Below, in pieces: positions 47,301 to 62,220 of a stretch of DNA of 64,000 nucleotides (positions within the stretch are counted from its first letter, which is position 1; every line of letters starts with the position of its first letter). The DNA is from Serilophus lunatus. Its lineage: Eukaryota > Chordata > Aves > Passeriformes > Eurylaimidae. Location of the stretch: NCBI GenBank assembly GCA_013399895.1, contig VXBA01006569.1, positions 1,022,518-1,086,517 on the forward strand. Reading direction: 5' to 3'. A program made the position numbers and the translations under genes. A model generated the notes under the pieces. The model was not told the DNA's origin. It saw only the letters and a program-made list of their open reading frames with translations, and ran no database searches.

Positions 47301-50300
47301 CACTCTGATGTTAAGGAACCTGAAATGCTAAAAATGAATAAAAGCTTGGTTGAAAATGCCCGCCTTAGATTTCACTTAATCCCATAGCAATCCATGACCT
47401 ACCCAATGTAAGTGAGAACAATGGGGCAAGTGTTCCCTTGAAACACAGGAAGCCAGTCTCAGTGATAACCACCAGCTGATCCTTTTCTCTCACGAAAGAG
47501 AAGTCTAGATTTTTAAAAAAATATTTCTCAGATATTCTACAATATGTCTGATTACATTTTTTTCACTGGTATTTCTGGTTATATTAGAAAGTTTGTAGAG
47601 CAAAGCCAGTATTCCCCTGAAACATTTGCAGTTCAATCACTTGTGGCCACTTCCAAGGAGGAGAACTGTCTCAGCCAACAAGTTTAATTTTACCTCTTGG
47701 GGCACACATCACATCTGGATTCAACACTGGAGCAAGCCCACAGCTTGTAAAAATCTGTGTAGCTTTAATTCAAGAAGCTACTATTCCTAGGCACCAAGAG
47801 TATAATTTATCTTTGCTTTGATGAGTTTCAGAAATTTTGATGACTTCATCAAAATTAACTGCCATGACACCTGGATTCTGCCATACCATTCTGCCATACC
47901 AAATTTTAAGTCCACAATGAGACACACAGATTGAATGAACTGTGTGAACACTAAATTGGATTAATTACGCTAAGCTGTAATAATGTAGCAATACAGTAAA
48001 TCAGGTATGATGAAGAAAGTCTGAAACTACACAAAGAGAAACGTAAGGCTGTTTTCATCCAGTAAGGCTATTCTATAGCAAGCAATCAGATGAAATTTAA
48101 ATGAGGAGCTTCATCTCATCCTGCATTAGCTGCCTATATCCTTTGGCACAGAGATGATCTAATCAGCAGAATTTTGGAAAAATGGGTTCTGTGAAAGAGC
48201 TCTTTCTCAATCTACAGCCAGTGGCATTGAAATAAACTGTACAAACCATGTTCCCTGGAGTACTCCCTTGCAACAGCTCAGCTGACTACAACTCACAAAT
48301 GCTTTGGGTTCATGGGTTTCCTTTGTGACTTTCCGAAACATACCCAAGGGGGATGCCAACCACAAGTTACTGGCACCCTTCCAGATCCCACTCAACCCCT
48401 CCGTTAGCTAAAAACCAGCCAAGCTTACAGCTAACAATTTGCATCCTACTATTTTCTTTATGCTTAAATAAGCATTTCATGAAAACAGATCTCTCTATTA
48501 TCTGTACTGAAGATCATATGTAAACTCTTGAAGAATACTCAGAAATACAGCACAGCTCATGCTAGTCTAACCTTACTCATTAGTAAGTATGTAGAGCATA
48601 TGGTTCATACATAACTCTGGGATTGTACTTGTACAATCAAATTATCATTTGGACTGCTGGGGTTTGGCCATAATTTACTGCATCAAGTTTTCAATTGCAT
48701 ATACAGTGCTGCTAATAATATAGAAATACTATTGCATAAAAATCATCATCACTAATAACAAAGCTGATCATCATTGTATTCCCATAATCAGATGTGTCTG
48801 TGTCAGAGAAAAATGCTCTTATTTGCAGCCTATGCTAAAACTCAGCCTAGAAATATTTCAGTGGGGCTGGAAGGGATGAAGCAAAGGCAGGGGAAGAAGA
48901 GACAAGTCAGTAACTTTCCCTAGACACTGATTTAATTTAAAAGGGTGATAGCTTCTTTTTACTAGCTGGGCCACTGCATTGTTCTCGCATTGCCTGTGTT
49001 AGTTCCACTCCACTGCTAATTACTGCTTGAATGTGATGTTCTGTGCAGAAGCTAAAGAGATCGGCCTCTGAAGCCTGCCCCTACTGACACTATCTTGCTG
49101 AGCAAGGGGGAAAGACACTCTTCCCACACCTCTGATGAGGGAGGATGGTATATGCTATTTAGGCCAGGAAGGAGTGATCAGCCTCCATCCAACCCAAACA
49201 CACTATGGCAGGACTCAAGAGGACCCTTCCCTACCATAATGTGAGCACCAACAGCACATCTAATATGAGGAGACAACAGCAGTTGTTCCCAGTTCGCCTG
49301 TTTGCTTTGAGCAGCTGTCTCTGCTGATGGTGCCCAGACATTAAACCAACAAGTGGGATCTGTGCTGACCACAGGTTTCCCTCAAATCCACAGGGCAACA
49401 GACATTGCAAAAACTTTCAGCAGGACTAGCAGATAAGTGTGACAAACTTTGTATGGCACTGCTTCCATTTTCTGGTGGGTTTTCATATGTGAATAAACCA
49501 CCTCTTCCCATATGAAGTCCCATTCTCCTCTATGACCAGTGAGTCTGAATTCCAACCTCAAAAAAAGCAAAATGCTTCTTTGTTGATGAAGAAATTATAC
49601 ACTGAATGGAACGACAGCATTCAGAATTGCTGAACTAGTGTTCCATTTGCACATACACTATTGGATGACAGGGAAAAGAAAATCTTGCGTTTTATAAAAT
49701 TATCCTCCTATTTTATTACAGATAATTCTACATTTAAGAATATTCTACCAGAAGATGTAGAGTTTACTGCAATTTAGAAATTGCCCTAATATAAATCCTA
49801 TGATATTTTAAAAATAAAATAATCTTCTATAACCAGGTTCAGCATTTAACTTTAAAATATCACTGTAAGCAGAGAGGAAATCAACAAAAAAAGTAAAAAC
49901 TCCAAGCCTATTTCCCTTTCAAAATTATGTTTTTTACCTTTTTTTACATGTGTTGAGGAATAGCATAGGAATCTCTTTTCAAAGCAATGCATCACGGCAT
50001 GAATGTTGTAATAAGGATGTTGTTCTAATTGTCTGCTTTTACATTAGGAACACAAGGTGTGTGTGCAAATATGATGTTCGCAACACAAAACTGTGAGGGT
50101 GCATTCTACAGTGCCCTGTTCTGGAGGACAGCTGTGCTCTGAAGCTCTTAAGAATGCAAGGCTGAGGTTCCATTTCAACTTGTGTTCAGCACAGATAAAA
50201 AAAGAAGATGCATAATTTGTTTCTTATTTCTTATGGAAAAGCAATGAAAGAACGTTCATTGCACAATATTTTACTCCTTTCATAGAAAAAGCCTCGCAGA

Positions 50301-53300
50301 ATACAGTTTCCTCCAAAACTGCAGTTTCTTTCATTTTATGTAAGTCACCACAATCTTGTATTGCTAAAAGAAAGACCTCATTGCCAAGAAATGCAATGGA
50401 TAGTCTCCTCTCCTCTTCTGCAAGGGCTCTTGGCTCGAGAGAGACCTAGATAGGAACTGAGCAACATCCCCTGAGCAACAGTGCCAAGACAGCAGCTGAA
50501 ACCCATTACAGAGGAGGACGATTCTGTCCAAACAACTGAATGCCAGGATCTCAGGGTAAGAAAGGCTTACAGGACAGTGCAATAGAAAAAACAATGATCT
50601 TCATGTGAGCTTGGATTTTGGGGTCTAAAAGAAGTTTCGTTGGCAATTGAAAGCATACCTATCATTTTGTTGTTTTGATACTAATGTGAAAGGAGCTATT
50701 TCTCCAGTACTGTGGCTCTGGACTGTGAATGGTATTCTGGGGAGGAAAAAAAAAAAGAAAAAAAAGACTGAAAAAGCTTCACCGAAAAAGAATTAAAAAA
50801 AGGTAATTTTTAAGCTAAGATTTACTAAATATCTCCTAACATCACCCAGGAAACAGAAATCTTTCCCCAAGGTGTTGTGTGCCTGCCTCTGTTGTGACAT
50901 GGTATGCTTGCAATCAATTTCAATAACTATGACTTATGTTTCAGTGAGACTAAAGATAAGTAATTCTGTTATGATGATCTTTTTGACGGTAATCACTTTA
51001 CAGCAAGGTCTCACTCCAAACTCTTGAGAAAGCTGAAGATGGGAAGTGTGTAGATAACCAGCTACTGCTGGAAAACAGTCCAAAACTTACCAAGGACCAT
51101 TTGGAAGAGAAAGACTTCAGATAGGAAGGAGGAGTGATTGGGATCTCTGAAATAAGGAAATAGCATCAGTCCCCTCAAAATGCAGCAGTCAGCCTCTTCC
51201 TTAGACAGTTCCACGATGTTGAGTGTCTTCTGCAAAGTGGTTTCTTGCAGTTGTCTCAAAAAGATGCTGCTGATTTGCCCTCATCAGAAGCAGAGAGAGA
51301 CTGTGAGGAGGATGAACAGTCAGCTGCAGCTGTAAAAGCCATGCCAAAGGGACCTGGCAGGAAAGACAGAGAGCTGCCAGCACTCTCTAACGAGCAGGAT
51401 GGAACTCAAACCCTTCATTTTCTATGTGTTCCCAAACATGGAAATCTCAAGACTACAAACTAACCCTAACTGCTGAAACACCAGCACCTGAAATGTGTTT
51501 TACTCCTTGTTTACGCTATTTCAATTTCTGCAAGGCACTTGGATACAACAGCCTAGGAATAGATTGCTATTAAGGGCCTATTGCACAGAATAAACAACTG
51601 CAGGTAGAAACCTGCTGTTTTCGGAGTCTTCCAGGCACAAGCAAATCCCAGTGGCAATTTCCTCAAATCATTCACCAAGTCTTTTACATTTGCCCCTCTT
51701 ATTTTTTATACTCTTCAAACCAAATAGGAAGACTGTCTTCCCAAATGGCCTTATATTTACCAAAGGCAGGGCAAGAGGAAGACTTGGGCAATATTTTTTA
51801 TTACACAACTGTAGAAGCAAAGACCAGCAAAGTCAAACTCCACAAATGGCAGCAACTGAACTGTAATTCAGGTAATGTAAACTCTGCAGGGCAACCACCA
51901 GCTTAAATGCATATGAATTTTTAAGACTGCAAAAGAAAGCAGCAGAGAAGGAAAGGTTAAAGAACTGGAGAAAGAACAGCCCAGCATGAGAAACAAACGT
52001 ACAACAGCAAATATGCTGGCAGTGGGTTAGCTGGAAATACAGCTCAGCCCTAGCTAAGTGATGGAGGGAGAATTGAGGAATGTGAGCAGGAAAATCCCAG
52101 ACTGCCCATGGTGGGGAGTGAGGAACACTGCAGTCCTGGCTGTGCCTTTGGGCTGGCTGTAGAGCTTGAATCCTGCCACTCAGGGGTCACAAACAGACTT
52201 CTCCTCCCATTGGGAATGACAGTGGGGCAACTCTCTAGTTCAAGTTTGAATTCGGGTGGTGCAAGACAAAAGAGAGATTAACATCATCACTGAACACTTT
52301 AAGGTGCTTCTACGTGGCCAACAAAGCTTGCAGGCATGAGAGGGATTGCATGGCATAAGGAAGGCTGCCCAGGCAGGGAGGCTGAAAACAACCTTAAGTG
52401 TCTGGGTCTGCTGCCCCAGTAACCAGAAAAAAATGAGCAAATAGAAGAAGAAAATGATCCAGGGTCCCAAAAGAGAGCCAAAAACTACATTTGTCCAGCT
52501 TCAGGCAGCTGACAGACTCTCAAGTTTCTGGGTATAAAACCCAATACAAACTCCGGAAAAATAAGCTCGAACTTTCCAGAGCTAATGTCTATACACACAA
52601 CAAGGCTGAGAATCACACTTCAGGGCACAGGAATACTGAAGAATCAAATATAAAATTCAAGATGAGAAAAAGGCAATGAAGGAAAATGGTATCAACAACT
52701 TCTGGCTTTAATCATTGCATAAGGGCCAAGTCTGGAGCAGCTAAGTCATGTGATGACTGCTTGGATTCTCCTTAGGGACAGACTTGGCTCTCAGAGAAGG
52801 AAAACTACCCCTCACACGAGACAGAAGGGAGCTCGAGCAGGTCCCAACTATCATATTCCACCAGCAATTTATGGTGTTTGACATGGATGCACAATAGTTT
52901 TCGCTCTTCAGATGATGCTTTCTCTTTTTTCACAAGGGAACTTTTATGCATCCTCCTGTCCAACTAGCTTAGAGAATTCACTTTATTATAGAGGACTATA
53001 ATCTGCAAAAATGTTGAGTTTATTTTAAGATCACATATATAATTTCAGTTTGGTGAGGCTGAGAATGACAGTAAGTAACTAACTACTGGCCTTGTCTATT
53101 GTAGATTAAAGGTGATAAGGAGAAGGGTAGTCAAAGACACAGCATGGTCAATGCCTTTGGAGGCTCTGCAGTCATGCTTTTCTACTTTGTATGTTTGTAA
53201 CAAGCCAGCACATATATTCCCTAGTGGAAGTGCTGCTCCAACCATAGATCAAAATTAAATTAAAGTGAGAAGCACTGTTTGTTTGTGTCTGGGTCAAGAA

Positions 53301-56300
53301 CTATTGTAATCAGACCTCACATTTCATGACCATGATCAGAACCAGATCAGTTTACACAGGGGATGTTAAATCCAACCAGTAAAGTAGTTTGGATTTTTGT
53401 TTGGTTTTTTGGTTTTTTTTTCTTTTTTTCCTCCTCAAAAAAAAAAATTGATTTGATTGCACTGAACAGTTTTTGCAGAGTTTCCCTAGAAGGGATTTTC
53501 TAGAAATTCAATATCTTTTGAAAAATAAGCCTGGAGACAAAATCTGAAAATACTCTCCTACCTTCTGAAAGCCTTGTGCACTAGCTACACTGACTAAATT
53601 CTACACTGTTCACGCAGATTTCCTACATATATTCTTCAAACATTAAAAAAATCTATTAAATTAAAAAGTAACAAAAAACCCAGCCAACTGTGAAAGGTGT
53701 TAGTGTATCATAGTACACTTTTTGTCTACTTGATTACAATGCTTGGCTCATAAATGGTTGCCTTGGAATGCAAAGAAATGACAGAAACAATTCCGAATGC
53801 CCAAATCTTTCTGCACACAGGTGTAGTATTTCCTTTACACGTTAGAAAAAGACATTGGGATTACTTTCCTTCCAGCCCTAACTCTCTATTTGAGATCCCA
53901 TATAATTTGTTAATAGTCATTTTACAAATTTGGCAAAAGAGAACAGATCAGAAGAAGAGTCAAATCAGAGTTACACTTAAGGTTAATTATGTATGCGCTG
54001 TACTACAGTTATATTTAAAAGAAATGTAGACATGCCAGGTAACACTTACATGGTTAAGCATACAAAGAACTGTACTCCACAACTGTATTCCACAATACAC
54101 TTTTTGATTGCACTTAAATCATATGCAACCCCCGTTGAATTTAAACCTATTTTTAAGGACTTTCCCTCCACTTCTCATTTCATTCTATTACCCAAGGGAG
54201 ATAAGACTTCTTCTGCTTAAGTGCTTAGATTGCTTTCAACTGTGGGTATATCTGAATGTAAGATTTACTGTAGTTTATGAGGATATCTGCATCACTCCTG
54301 TAATTCTTTTAAGTCATTCCTTTTTTAACATTCTGTAAACATTCTAATTTTATACATGATTAGAAATGTCATACATGTTATTTCCATGGTTTGAAGATAG
54401 GCAGTAATAACATACATTTTTATGTACATATTCATTGCTGTATCAAAGCAGATGGTGCGTACCCCCATATAAGAAAAGTTTACAGCTAGTAAACCATCAG
54501 GGGACCCTACAGAGCAGAGCAAGACATATGAGATGTATGAGCAAATTTGATCCCTGGTATGTCAGCTGAAGGTCGATTGCAATAGCAGTGCAAGGTTGGC
54601 ATTTACTGAAAGCAAGACAGAGTCCCCTTCTCATAATGTCTTGGGGCTTTAGAAGTCTGTGACTGCCTGAGCTCCTTTAGAAATGGTGCCTTAATGAGCA
54701 GTGAAGCAAAAGCCAAAGATGCTATGGGGAGCCTTTCAAGCACTGATGGGTAAACTGGTGTGCAACACATCAGAGCAACAGCAATCAGGCTGCTTAATTA
54801 GTGAAAGACAATTCTCAATATGAGTTATTCCAAATCATGCCTGATTCCAAACCAGCCTTACTGCAAGATTTAGCTTATGTTTAACTACAAGAAACTGAAA
54901 TGTGGACCACAGAGTGCTTAATTTAGTATTATCAACCCCCACTTTTGCATTTAAATATTTTTTTTTGAAAACACCTCTGTATGTCTCTGAGGTCCTACCT
55001 CTGAGATAACAAAACTGACCGATTAATCAATCATGAGAAACAGTTAACAAACAGCTTCAGAAGTAGGGCAAGTCTCACCTTAAGTATCTTGAAATGCACA
55101 CAAAAGAAATCTTTATTCATGGAGTAGGAGCTGCATAGACCAGATACACCACACAAGAGCATCAGTCAAAACTTAGTTGAAGGCAATGATACTAAAGGTT
55201 CCACTGTTGGGAAATGCCCAGATAGTTACACCTGCACTACTTACAGGTAGTTACATCTGCCAGTAGTTTCTTTGCTAACAACTGTTTATATCTTCAGTTC
55301 ATTGCTTTTTACCTTTCCTTTCAGGTTTTCCGTCTTCATGATCTACTCTAAGTCTGCTCCTGTAGTCTATTGGCTATCAAAGCTTTTGCTACAAATGCTA
55401 TTCCAATTTGCTGCAGTCAGTTGAGGCTAAAGACTAGAAAGAAGAAAGTTTGGACTAAGAAATTTGGTTCACAAGAATTTGCCATCAGCTTCTGTAGATT
55501 CAGGATTTCAATTACTGCTTCCAGGCCTACCAGAAAACCAAACCAAACAAACACCACAACACATAAGCTCATTGTTCTAAACCTTGAAGGGATACAAATT
55601 GTAGCCTAGTACCTATCAAATCTTTTTTGAGATTACTTAAATGTTTTTTAGTAAAAACCCACAAAAAATGGGCTAACCTATTATGACAAATTAAGTAAAA
55701 TAATATTTTTAATTTTTGAAGGAATAAAGATAAATAAGTCCATTATATGTACTGTGTATTTTCTAGTGTTTTGTAAGACTTTTAACACATGGCCTTAAAG
55801 AAACATATGTACACCAGCTGTGCAGAAACAAAAATAAACTTCAGAACTCCAAGGATCCATTTCAAGGTAACTTCTAGGCTAATCCTCTGCAAACTAGGAG
55901 TGATTCTGTATGACTTAGTCACTTAAAAGCAACATGATTTCAACTGATAAGTAGCATAACCTGAAAAGTCTCCAGCGCAAAGAAACTCAAATACCTGAGT
56001 TAAAGGCAGCAGGGTACTGTGCAGTCAGCTAGGATTTTCACTTTGATAAAGTGAAATACTTGGCTGAAATACCCCCCATTCCTGGAATAAAGAGAGGAGA
56101 ATTGATCTTCATTTGCCCCACACAATCCTCTCTTCCTATTGTTTCCAACAAAATAAAAATAATCACTTAGCACAGCCTCAGTGATGAATCTGATAAGCCT
56201 TTTCATCCCCACCACCACTGTTATCTGTGCCTGCTTGGCCAGCCATCGCAGTTTCACACTATAACCAAAATTACACATTTCTCATTGAATAAAGGCCACT

Positions 56301-59300
56301 TCTAAGCTTACTTTCTATAACTTAATTGTCTAACTTACTGTTTTTACAAGTAATATGCAGGAGGTCAACGAAAGTATGCATTTCCAGTTCAGGTAAACAG
56401 ATTAACTTTCCCCCATTCATCCAGCGCAGTACTGGAAGGAAGATCAGTGACTTCGTCCAGCCCACAGTGCTGCCAATTCACTGGTGAACATAAAATCATT
56501 TCAAGCTGGGGCTGCAAAACATGGAAGGCCTGCCAGCTGCAGGAAATCTAGGAAAGAGGGAAGTATGTTTTTTACCTTTGAGGAGTAAGGATGAGCCAAT
56601 ACGATGCTGAATTGCTCTGAGAGTGGGCTGAGTCCTGAGACAGGTCTGGGGTGACTTAAGAACAGCAACAGAAACGGGCACCACCACAGCCCTCAGAGAA
56701 TCCACAGGTGGATTGGCTCTTACTGTTTGAAATTACTGAAGCTTAACTGTAGTTAACTCTTAATTAAGGACAAGTCTAGACTTAAATGAAGGACTTAGAA
56801 GACATCTGACTGTATCAACAGCTCTCACACCCATCTGAAAATAAAGTTTAACATAATTAAAAATGTATGTAAAATTTAAGTTTAAACAGCACTAATAGCC
56901 AGGTATGGAGCTGTCTTCACAACCTTTGATATCAAGTGATTTTTTTTAAACGACGTATCTTGGCAGCAGTATGCGACTTCGTATCACAGTACTAAATTGT
57001 GCAAAAAACTTGTGGGACCCAAGAAGTTCCTTTCAGCCAGTCATTTATACTACTTGGTGTGCCTCTCCACGATTGAGTGGGTACTGCTGGGTTGTATGAG
57101 AGTGGTGCTCAGGAAGAATGATGCAAAAGGTGTCAGAATTAATCTTTAAATGTCTTCTGTATGAATACAATTGCAATCTGTAGAGGAGTATTTAATCAGA
57201 GTCTATTCTTTTGCACTGCTCATAACGTGTGGAAGTTTTCAAAAGTATTTTGTCTTCCTAATTCTCCTCTCAAAACTCCCAGTAATTCATATTTAGTACA
57301 AACAAACAAGCTTCCTTAGTCAACAAAAACAATGAATTACAAGAAACATTTTTTTTAATACTATGAAAGTAAAAAACACTGACTATTCAATCTTCTGTTA
57401 AGACACCAGATACCTGTGAGCAGGACTACACTATTTTCAAATACATTTATTTAAACTGTTGACTTCAACAGGCTTGTAGATTCTATACTTCTTACTGTAT
57501 CTTTAGAAAAATTCTTCTTGCCCTGTCAACTGAAAGTTCTACTCTGCATCCTTCCATGAGTGTGCGAAATGCCATTAATTCTATCATCTTTGCAGGACAA
57601 AAAAGGTGACAAGTGGATTTTTGAAAGTACCTTCTATTTTCCTACTGGTTTTGCTTGCAAATTGTCTTTTCATTTTTCACTCTTTAACTGTATTTTAGCA
57701 TTTGTTTCTCAAATTCTGGCCAGGTTTTTGCATAGCATACATTTTCCATATATTGCTAAGAAAATTTGGTTTGATATACTCAGATGGTAAGTAGTTGGAA
57801 GTATTTAAAACTTACTGTTCAAGCTACAATAAGAAAGAGAAAGTTTCCTAGAAACTACAGAACACAATCAACCAAATGATAATTAAAAGGGGTTTTTTTT
57901 TCTTGCTACACTATTTTTCAGAAAGTTCTTTTGATTGCATATTTTCAGTAGTAATGGATCTGAGATGCTGCTGAAGTAATCATGAAAACATATGGAGGAA
58001 TTCTTAGTGCCTTCTGGGATTATGATAAACTAGCCCAACAACCAGGCTTTTGCCGTACCAGGCCCATGGCTGTATCTGTTGACCGAGAATAAATGTCAGG
58101 CTGGCTGGGCGTTAACCTACAAACAACCAGGATAGAAATAACCATGGGCAGAACTAAACAGATTACAGAAAAGGCAAAGCTGGCAAGGGGGACAAGAAAT
58201 GTTGGGAGGTGTCATCAGCCAAAGCAAGAATACATAATCAAAGATCCCACGTCAGTGGCCAGGAGTTCAAAGTAAACCACATATAAATGTATCATGTTCA
58301 TGCACATCTCCGAAAGCTGTTTAATGTTTTTGTTTCCTGCATTTCTGCATGTTCTACAAATAAATCATTTTGCACTTAGGAAATGTGTCTGGCCTCTCCA
58401 CTTCTCTAACTCCAAAACATTTCTACTGCCAGTGCTGCCATATGATCAAGAAAAAGCACCATCTGTCTCTTCCAAATGTGGTCTTACTCATTTACCACTT
58501 CCATCTTACAGTTTGCATATGCTGCTTGTCACATATATGTTTCTTTCTCCCAACTTCTCTTCAAAGCACAGAAAAAAAGAAAAAAAAGGCCATCATAATG
58601 AATCCACATGTGGTAACCATGATTAAAGTAGTTTCAGGTTATCATAAAGTGATTAAACTTTCCTTTTTTCCAATTCACACATTATCATAGCTTCAGATAT
58701 GCATGCAAATAGTTTTCCCTCATACTGCCATTTTTTGCTAACTAATTTCAGAATTTTCAGAGTAAGAACACTTTCACTGAACTCAGAAGAGTATTTCCAG
58801 CATTATCATGCAACATTGCCTCTCAGCTGCAGTTTCTTCTGGTGCTCAGATGTTCAAAACTTTTACAGATAAAACCATTCTTACAAAAGTACCATTCTTT
58901 CTAAAATTGTGTAAAACCAGAATATACCCTTTTTGTGATTAGAAAATGTGCTGCTGTATCTGGACAATGCAAAGAAGAAACAGAGCTACAGTTCTGTTTC
59001 ATCTTTGGAAGATGTATGCCAGAGCAATTTGAAAAACTTCCTTGTTGACTTTTACTTCATAGTAAAGAAGTGTTTTTCCCAGGCAGTAAGTATCTCAGTG
59101 CATATATGGCAAAGACACAGTAGGGAATGGTTATTGTATTTTCTTTTAGATCAGACAAGTTGCTCACTATGTAGGGGCAAATTTTAAATAAAAATGGCAA
59201 CATTTTTTCTTTATGGATGGAGAAGGACTATTTTCATTATCGTATGTGAACAACACAGCTCCCTGTATCCGACTCGCCACTGAACCATCCACAGAGTGTA

Positions 59301-61439
59301 CAACTCCAATGAGTCAGCAATTTCACGTGCACAAGGTGTAAAAGCAGAAATATGACAAGACTCATGATGTAACATGAGGCAGAGTGACAGATTTGTAGAT
59401 CTTACATCTCTCAAAATCGAAAGAACTGGACCACAAGGAATGCTGTCAAGCAATCTGAGATTGATGCAGAGATGAGAAGGAGCTCTTGAAGGGAACAGGC
59501 TCATACATACCATGCTCCCTACCTGCACTCTTTGCACCCCTGCTGCTGTCTCCAGAACCCCTCTGAGCTCAGCTCCATGGTCACTCAGGGAAGGTCATTC
59601 TCAGACTACCTACCAGATTTCAGGTGATGTTGTGGTTGTGTTTTCGTTGTTTTTTAGAAAACAATCTCAGACAATTCGAACTTGTATGTAAGATGCTACA
59701 ACATTGTAGGCAAGGGAGATACATACCAAACCTTTCTCTCCTGACACACCTCAGTGCTCAACTCAAGCCTGTACCGATGTGTAAGTTTGCCTTCACGTTC
59801 ACATAGAATTTTGCCACCCTAGCCTAACACAGAGTGCAACCATATGCCAGGTATTAACAATTCACAGAATAGGCAATTAAAAAAGTGAAAGAAAGAGCAT
59901 TCAAGGAACAATCAGTCACTCGGCATTTATCAGCGTTGTTAAAAAGAACTCTATTACCCATCTCCCATGCAAATAAGGCAATGTAGCATAATCTCGTAGT
60001 GCAAAACAAAACTGTAAATCAAACAGCTTATTTTCTGCAATCTTTCATCATGATCTACACAAAGAAAGTTTACCTAAAATACAGTATTCAAAAAGCCTCT
60101 GTACTCCATGTTCAGCATTTTTATATAGCTTATTACAATAGGCTTCTTTATAGAACTACTGCTACTGGCTCCCTGCCACTAGCAAATTGTTGATCACCTG
60201 TGCTTATGAGTATATTTTCCTGTAAAGCACAGATCTGCCAATGACCCCAGATCCACAAGTCTGCATTCCTGGGAAGCGTCTGTAATTCTTTTGCATCTCA
60301 GACTGATTCACTGCAATAGATGTCAGAGCCTTGTAGGATGATGCACAGGCACATTGTCTGCCCAGTGTTGCCACATGGTATCACAGCAAGACATTACAGG
60401 CTATGATGCAAAGGATTTGACCAAGTGGAATGGTCTTGAGTATTGGCAGTACTGTGTCATCCACCAAGCAGGTTAAGAAGCTGAATTTGTGAAAGGGATT
60501 TGTGGAATCTAAAGCTCTGCCCTGTACTTTCCCCTCTTGTCTTGTCTGTACTTGTGACACAGCTTGCAGACAGAGGCAAGCTTTACCACCAGCAGCTGGG
60601 ATATGTTGAGCTTTCTCATAATCAAATATGCTTTTTAAGGTTGCACTAAAAATACAATACAAACTTGCCCTTGGAGATTTTGTAGCATTTTTCACAGATT
60701 GTGCAAGACACAAAAATTATGTTTCAGGTTTAATTAGCTACACTGCCTTTAGCTCCAGTAAAGCCCTAAAATGTACAGTTGATAATTTGTTTTTTATACA
60801 ATAGAAAAAGTCATTAGAGGCAGGGGTTTTTAAGATTTAATTTTTATGAGCATCAGGAAACTTCCCGAGATTGTAGGAGGCAATTCCATGTGCAAAAATC
60901 CTGAAATGACCTTCTTCAGGAAAGGAAGACAAATAACAGGAACACAAAAATGAACTGTATCTAAGAAAACATGCTGAAAAAACTAAGCAACTTTGTATAC
61001 AAGACTACAACCAAATTAAAACTACTATAAGGTAAAAGACCTCTGGAAAGTTACTGTTTTCTAAAAGACACACGACAAGGCATAAGCATAAATTTCGCAT
61101 ATGAGGCAAAAAACCTACAGGAAAAGGAGAAGATCTTCCTGGCTAAATAATGAGGTCTTTGTTGACTTCAGAAACAAGAAATTATGGGAAATGCAACTCA
61201 GCTGAGCCTACTACAGATGAAATACAGACACAAAGGGACAAAATCAGAATGAACAAAGGTGCTTTTGATGTTCCCTGAGACAGATGCCAAGAAAAGACTT
61301 GAAGGAGGGAAAAAGAAAACAGTAAAGGAAGGAAGAAATTGCAGGGAAGTAACATCAAAAATTTAAGATACCACTATTAAATGCATGGTAAATCTATCCA
61401 GTTATTGCTGAGAAAGTCAATGGATTTGATGCCTCTTTG
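41311..61439. other. Twenty kilobases of intronic sequence without a clear element
   Basis: No exon, RNA gene or transposon was recognised. It includes a GCAT microsatellite at 45252-45270, A/T-rich runs near 50738-50765, 53398-53448 and 58570-58587, and AT-rich site clusters such as 42240-42430. Open frames up to 136 codons have no recognisable protein similarity. Confidence 0.35.
45252..45270 (+). repeat. Short (TGCA)n microsatellite
   Basis: Nearly five TGCA units in an alternating pyrimidine-purine pattern, flanked by GTGTG and GTGTC. Confidence 0.9.
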
Positions 61440-62220
61440 CTGCAGCCTTTGCTAGGAAAAATAACATAATCAGATGGTTAGAATGATCTTGGATAGACTA
61501 GAGGAAAACCAGACTAGATAAGCTGAGACATTTTCATGTCAGCTGGACCAGATGAATTGCACCTGAGAGATCTAGAGAAGCCAGTGAACTAATCTCAAAC
61601 CCATTACAGGCTTTCTTTGAGGAAGCACAGGCAATGGCTGAAGTTTCAAAAGGCCAGGAGGCAAGTATAGTGTCTGTCTTTAAGTAGGAGAGCACAGAAA
61701 CAATTCAGATTACAAACAGTGCTGCACCATCACAGAAGAAGCAAGCCTCACACATTAGGAATTACAGAAGAACCACCATGTGGAAGAAACATGAAATATT
61801 CCAGTCCTCTGTTCTGCAGGGATGGCTCTGTTACAGTATTGCTCCTCATTGTGACCATTTCACTTGAGGAAACACATGGAAAACTTGGAGAGAGCCCAGA
61901 GCAAAGTGCCTGAAATCACTGCCGAGCTAGCAAAACCAAGTAGAAGAGCCCTTGCTTTGTTTAGTCTGGGGCAAAGACGACAAGAAGGAATAGAGGAGCA
62001 TTTTTCAAATACTTTTCTTACTCACACTTTACCTAACAGACTTTTCTATGCCACTGAGGCTGGGGTTAAGCTGCAGGAAGACTTAGGATTTTAGGAGAAA
62101 CTTTTGTAGTAAGCAAAGTTAAGTACTTCATTCTCTGGGAGAGTTTTGGAAGTTTTAGGGGAGTTCATGGCAGCTTTTAAGGACTGTGTAGAGAAAAATC
62201 TCGTTAGAAGGGTTTAGGTG
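61440..62220 (+). mobile_element. Very old CR1/L3-like LINE relic with internal deletion
   Basis: At 61538-61570 the plus strand gives SAGPDELHLRDL, matching the SAGPDGIHPRVLKEL motif that opens the reverse transcriptase in CR1/L3-clade LINEs. VSKGQEASIVSVFK after it matches the region before FKKG. At 61885-62010, LERAQSKVPEI and ALFSLGQRRQEGIEEHF match the ORF2 C-terminal LERVQRRATRMI and LFSLEKRRLRGDLI. The catalytic core between them is missing. Stops and frameshifts are frequent. It lies in the opposite orientation to SCFD2. Confidence 0.6.

Noticed and set aside
47875..47902. Short tandem duplication of ATTCTGCCATACC
   Set aside because: Two copies of 13 bp only; ordinary local slippage.
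59211..59537. 108-codon minus-strand frame
   Set aside because: No recognisable domain, retroviral motif or splice boundary; treated as chance.
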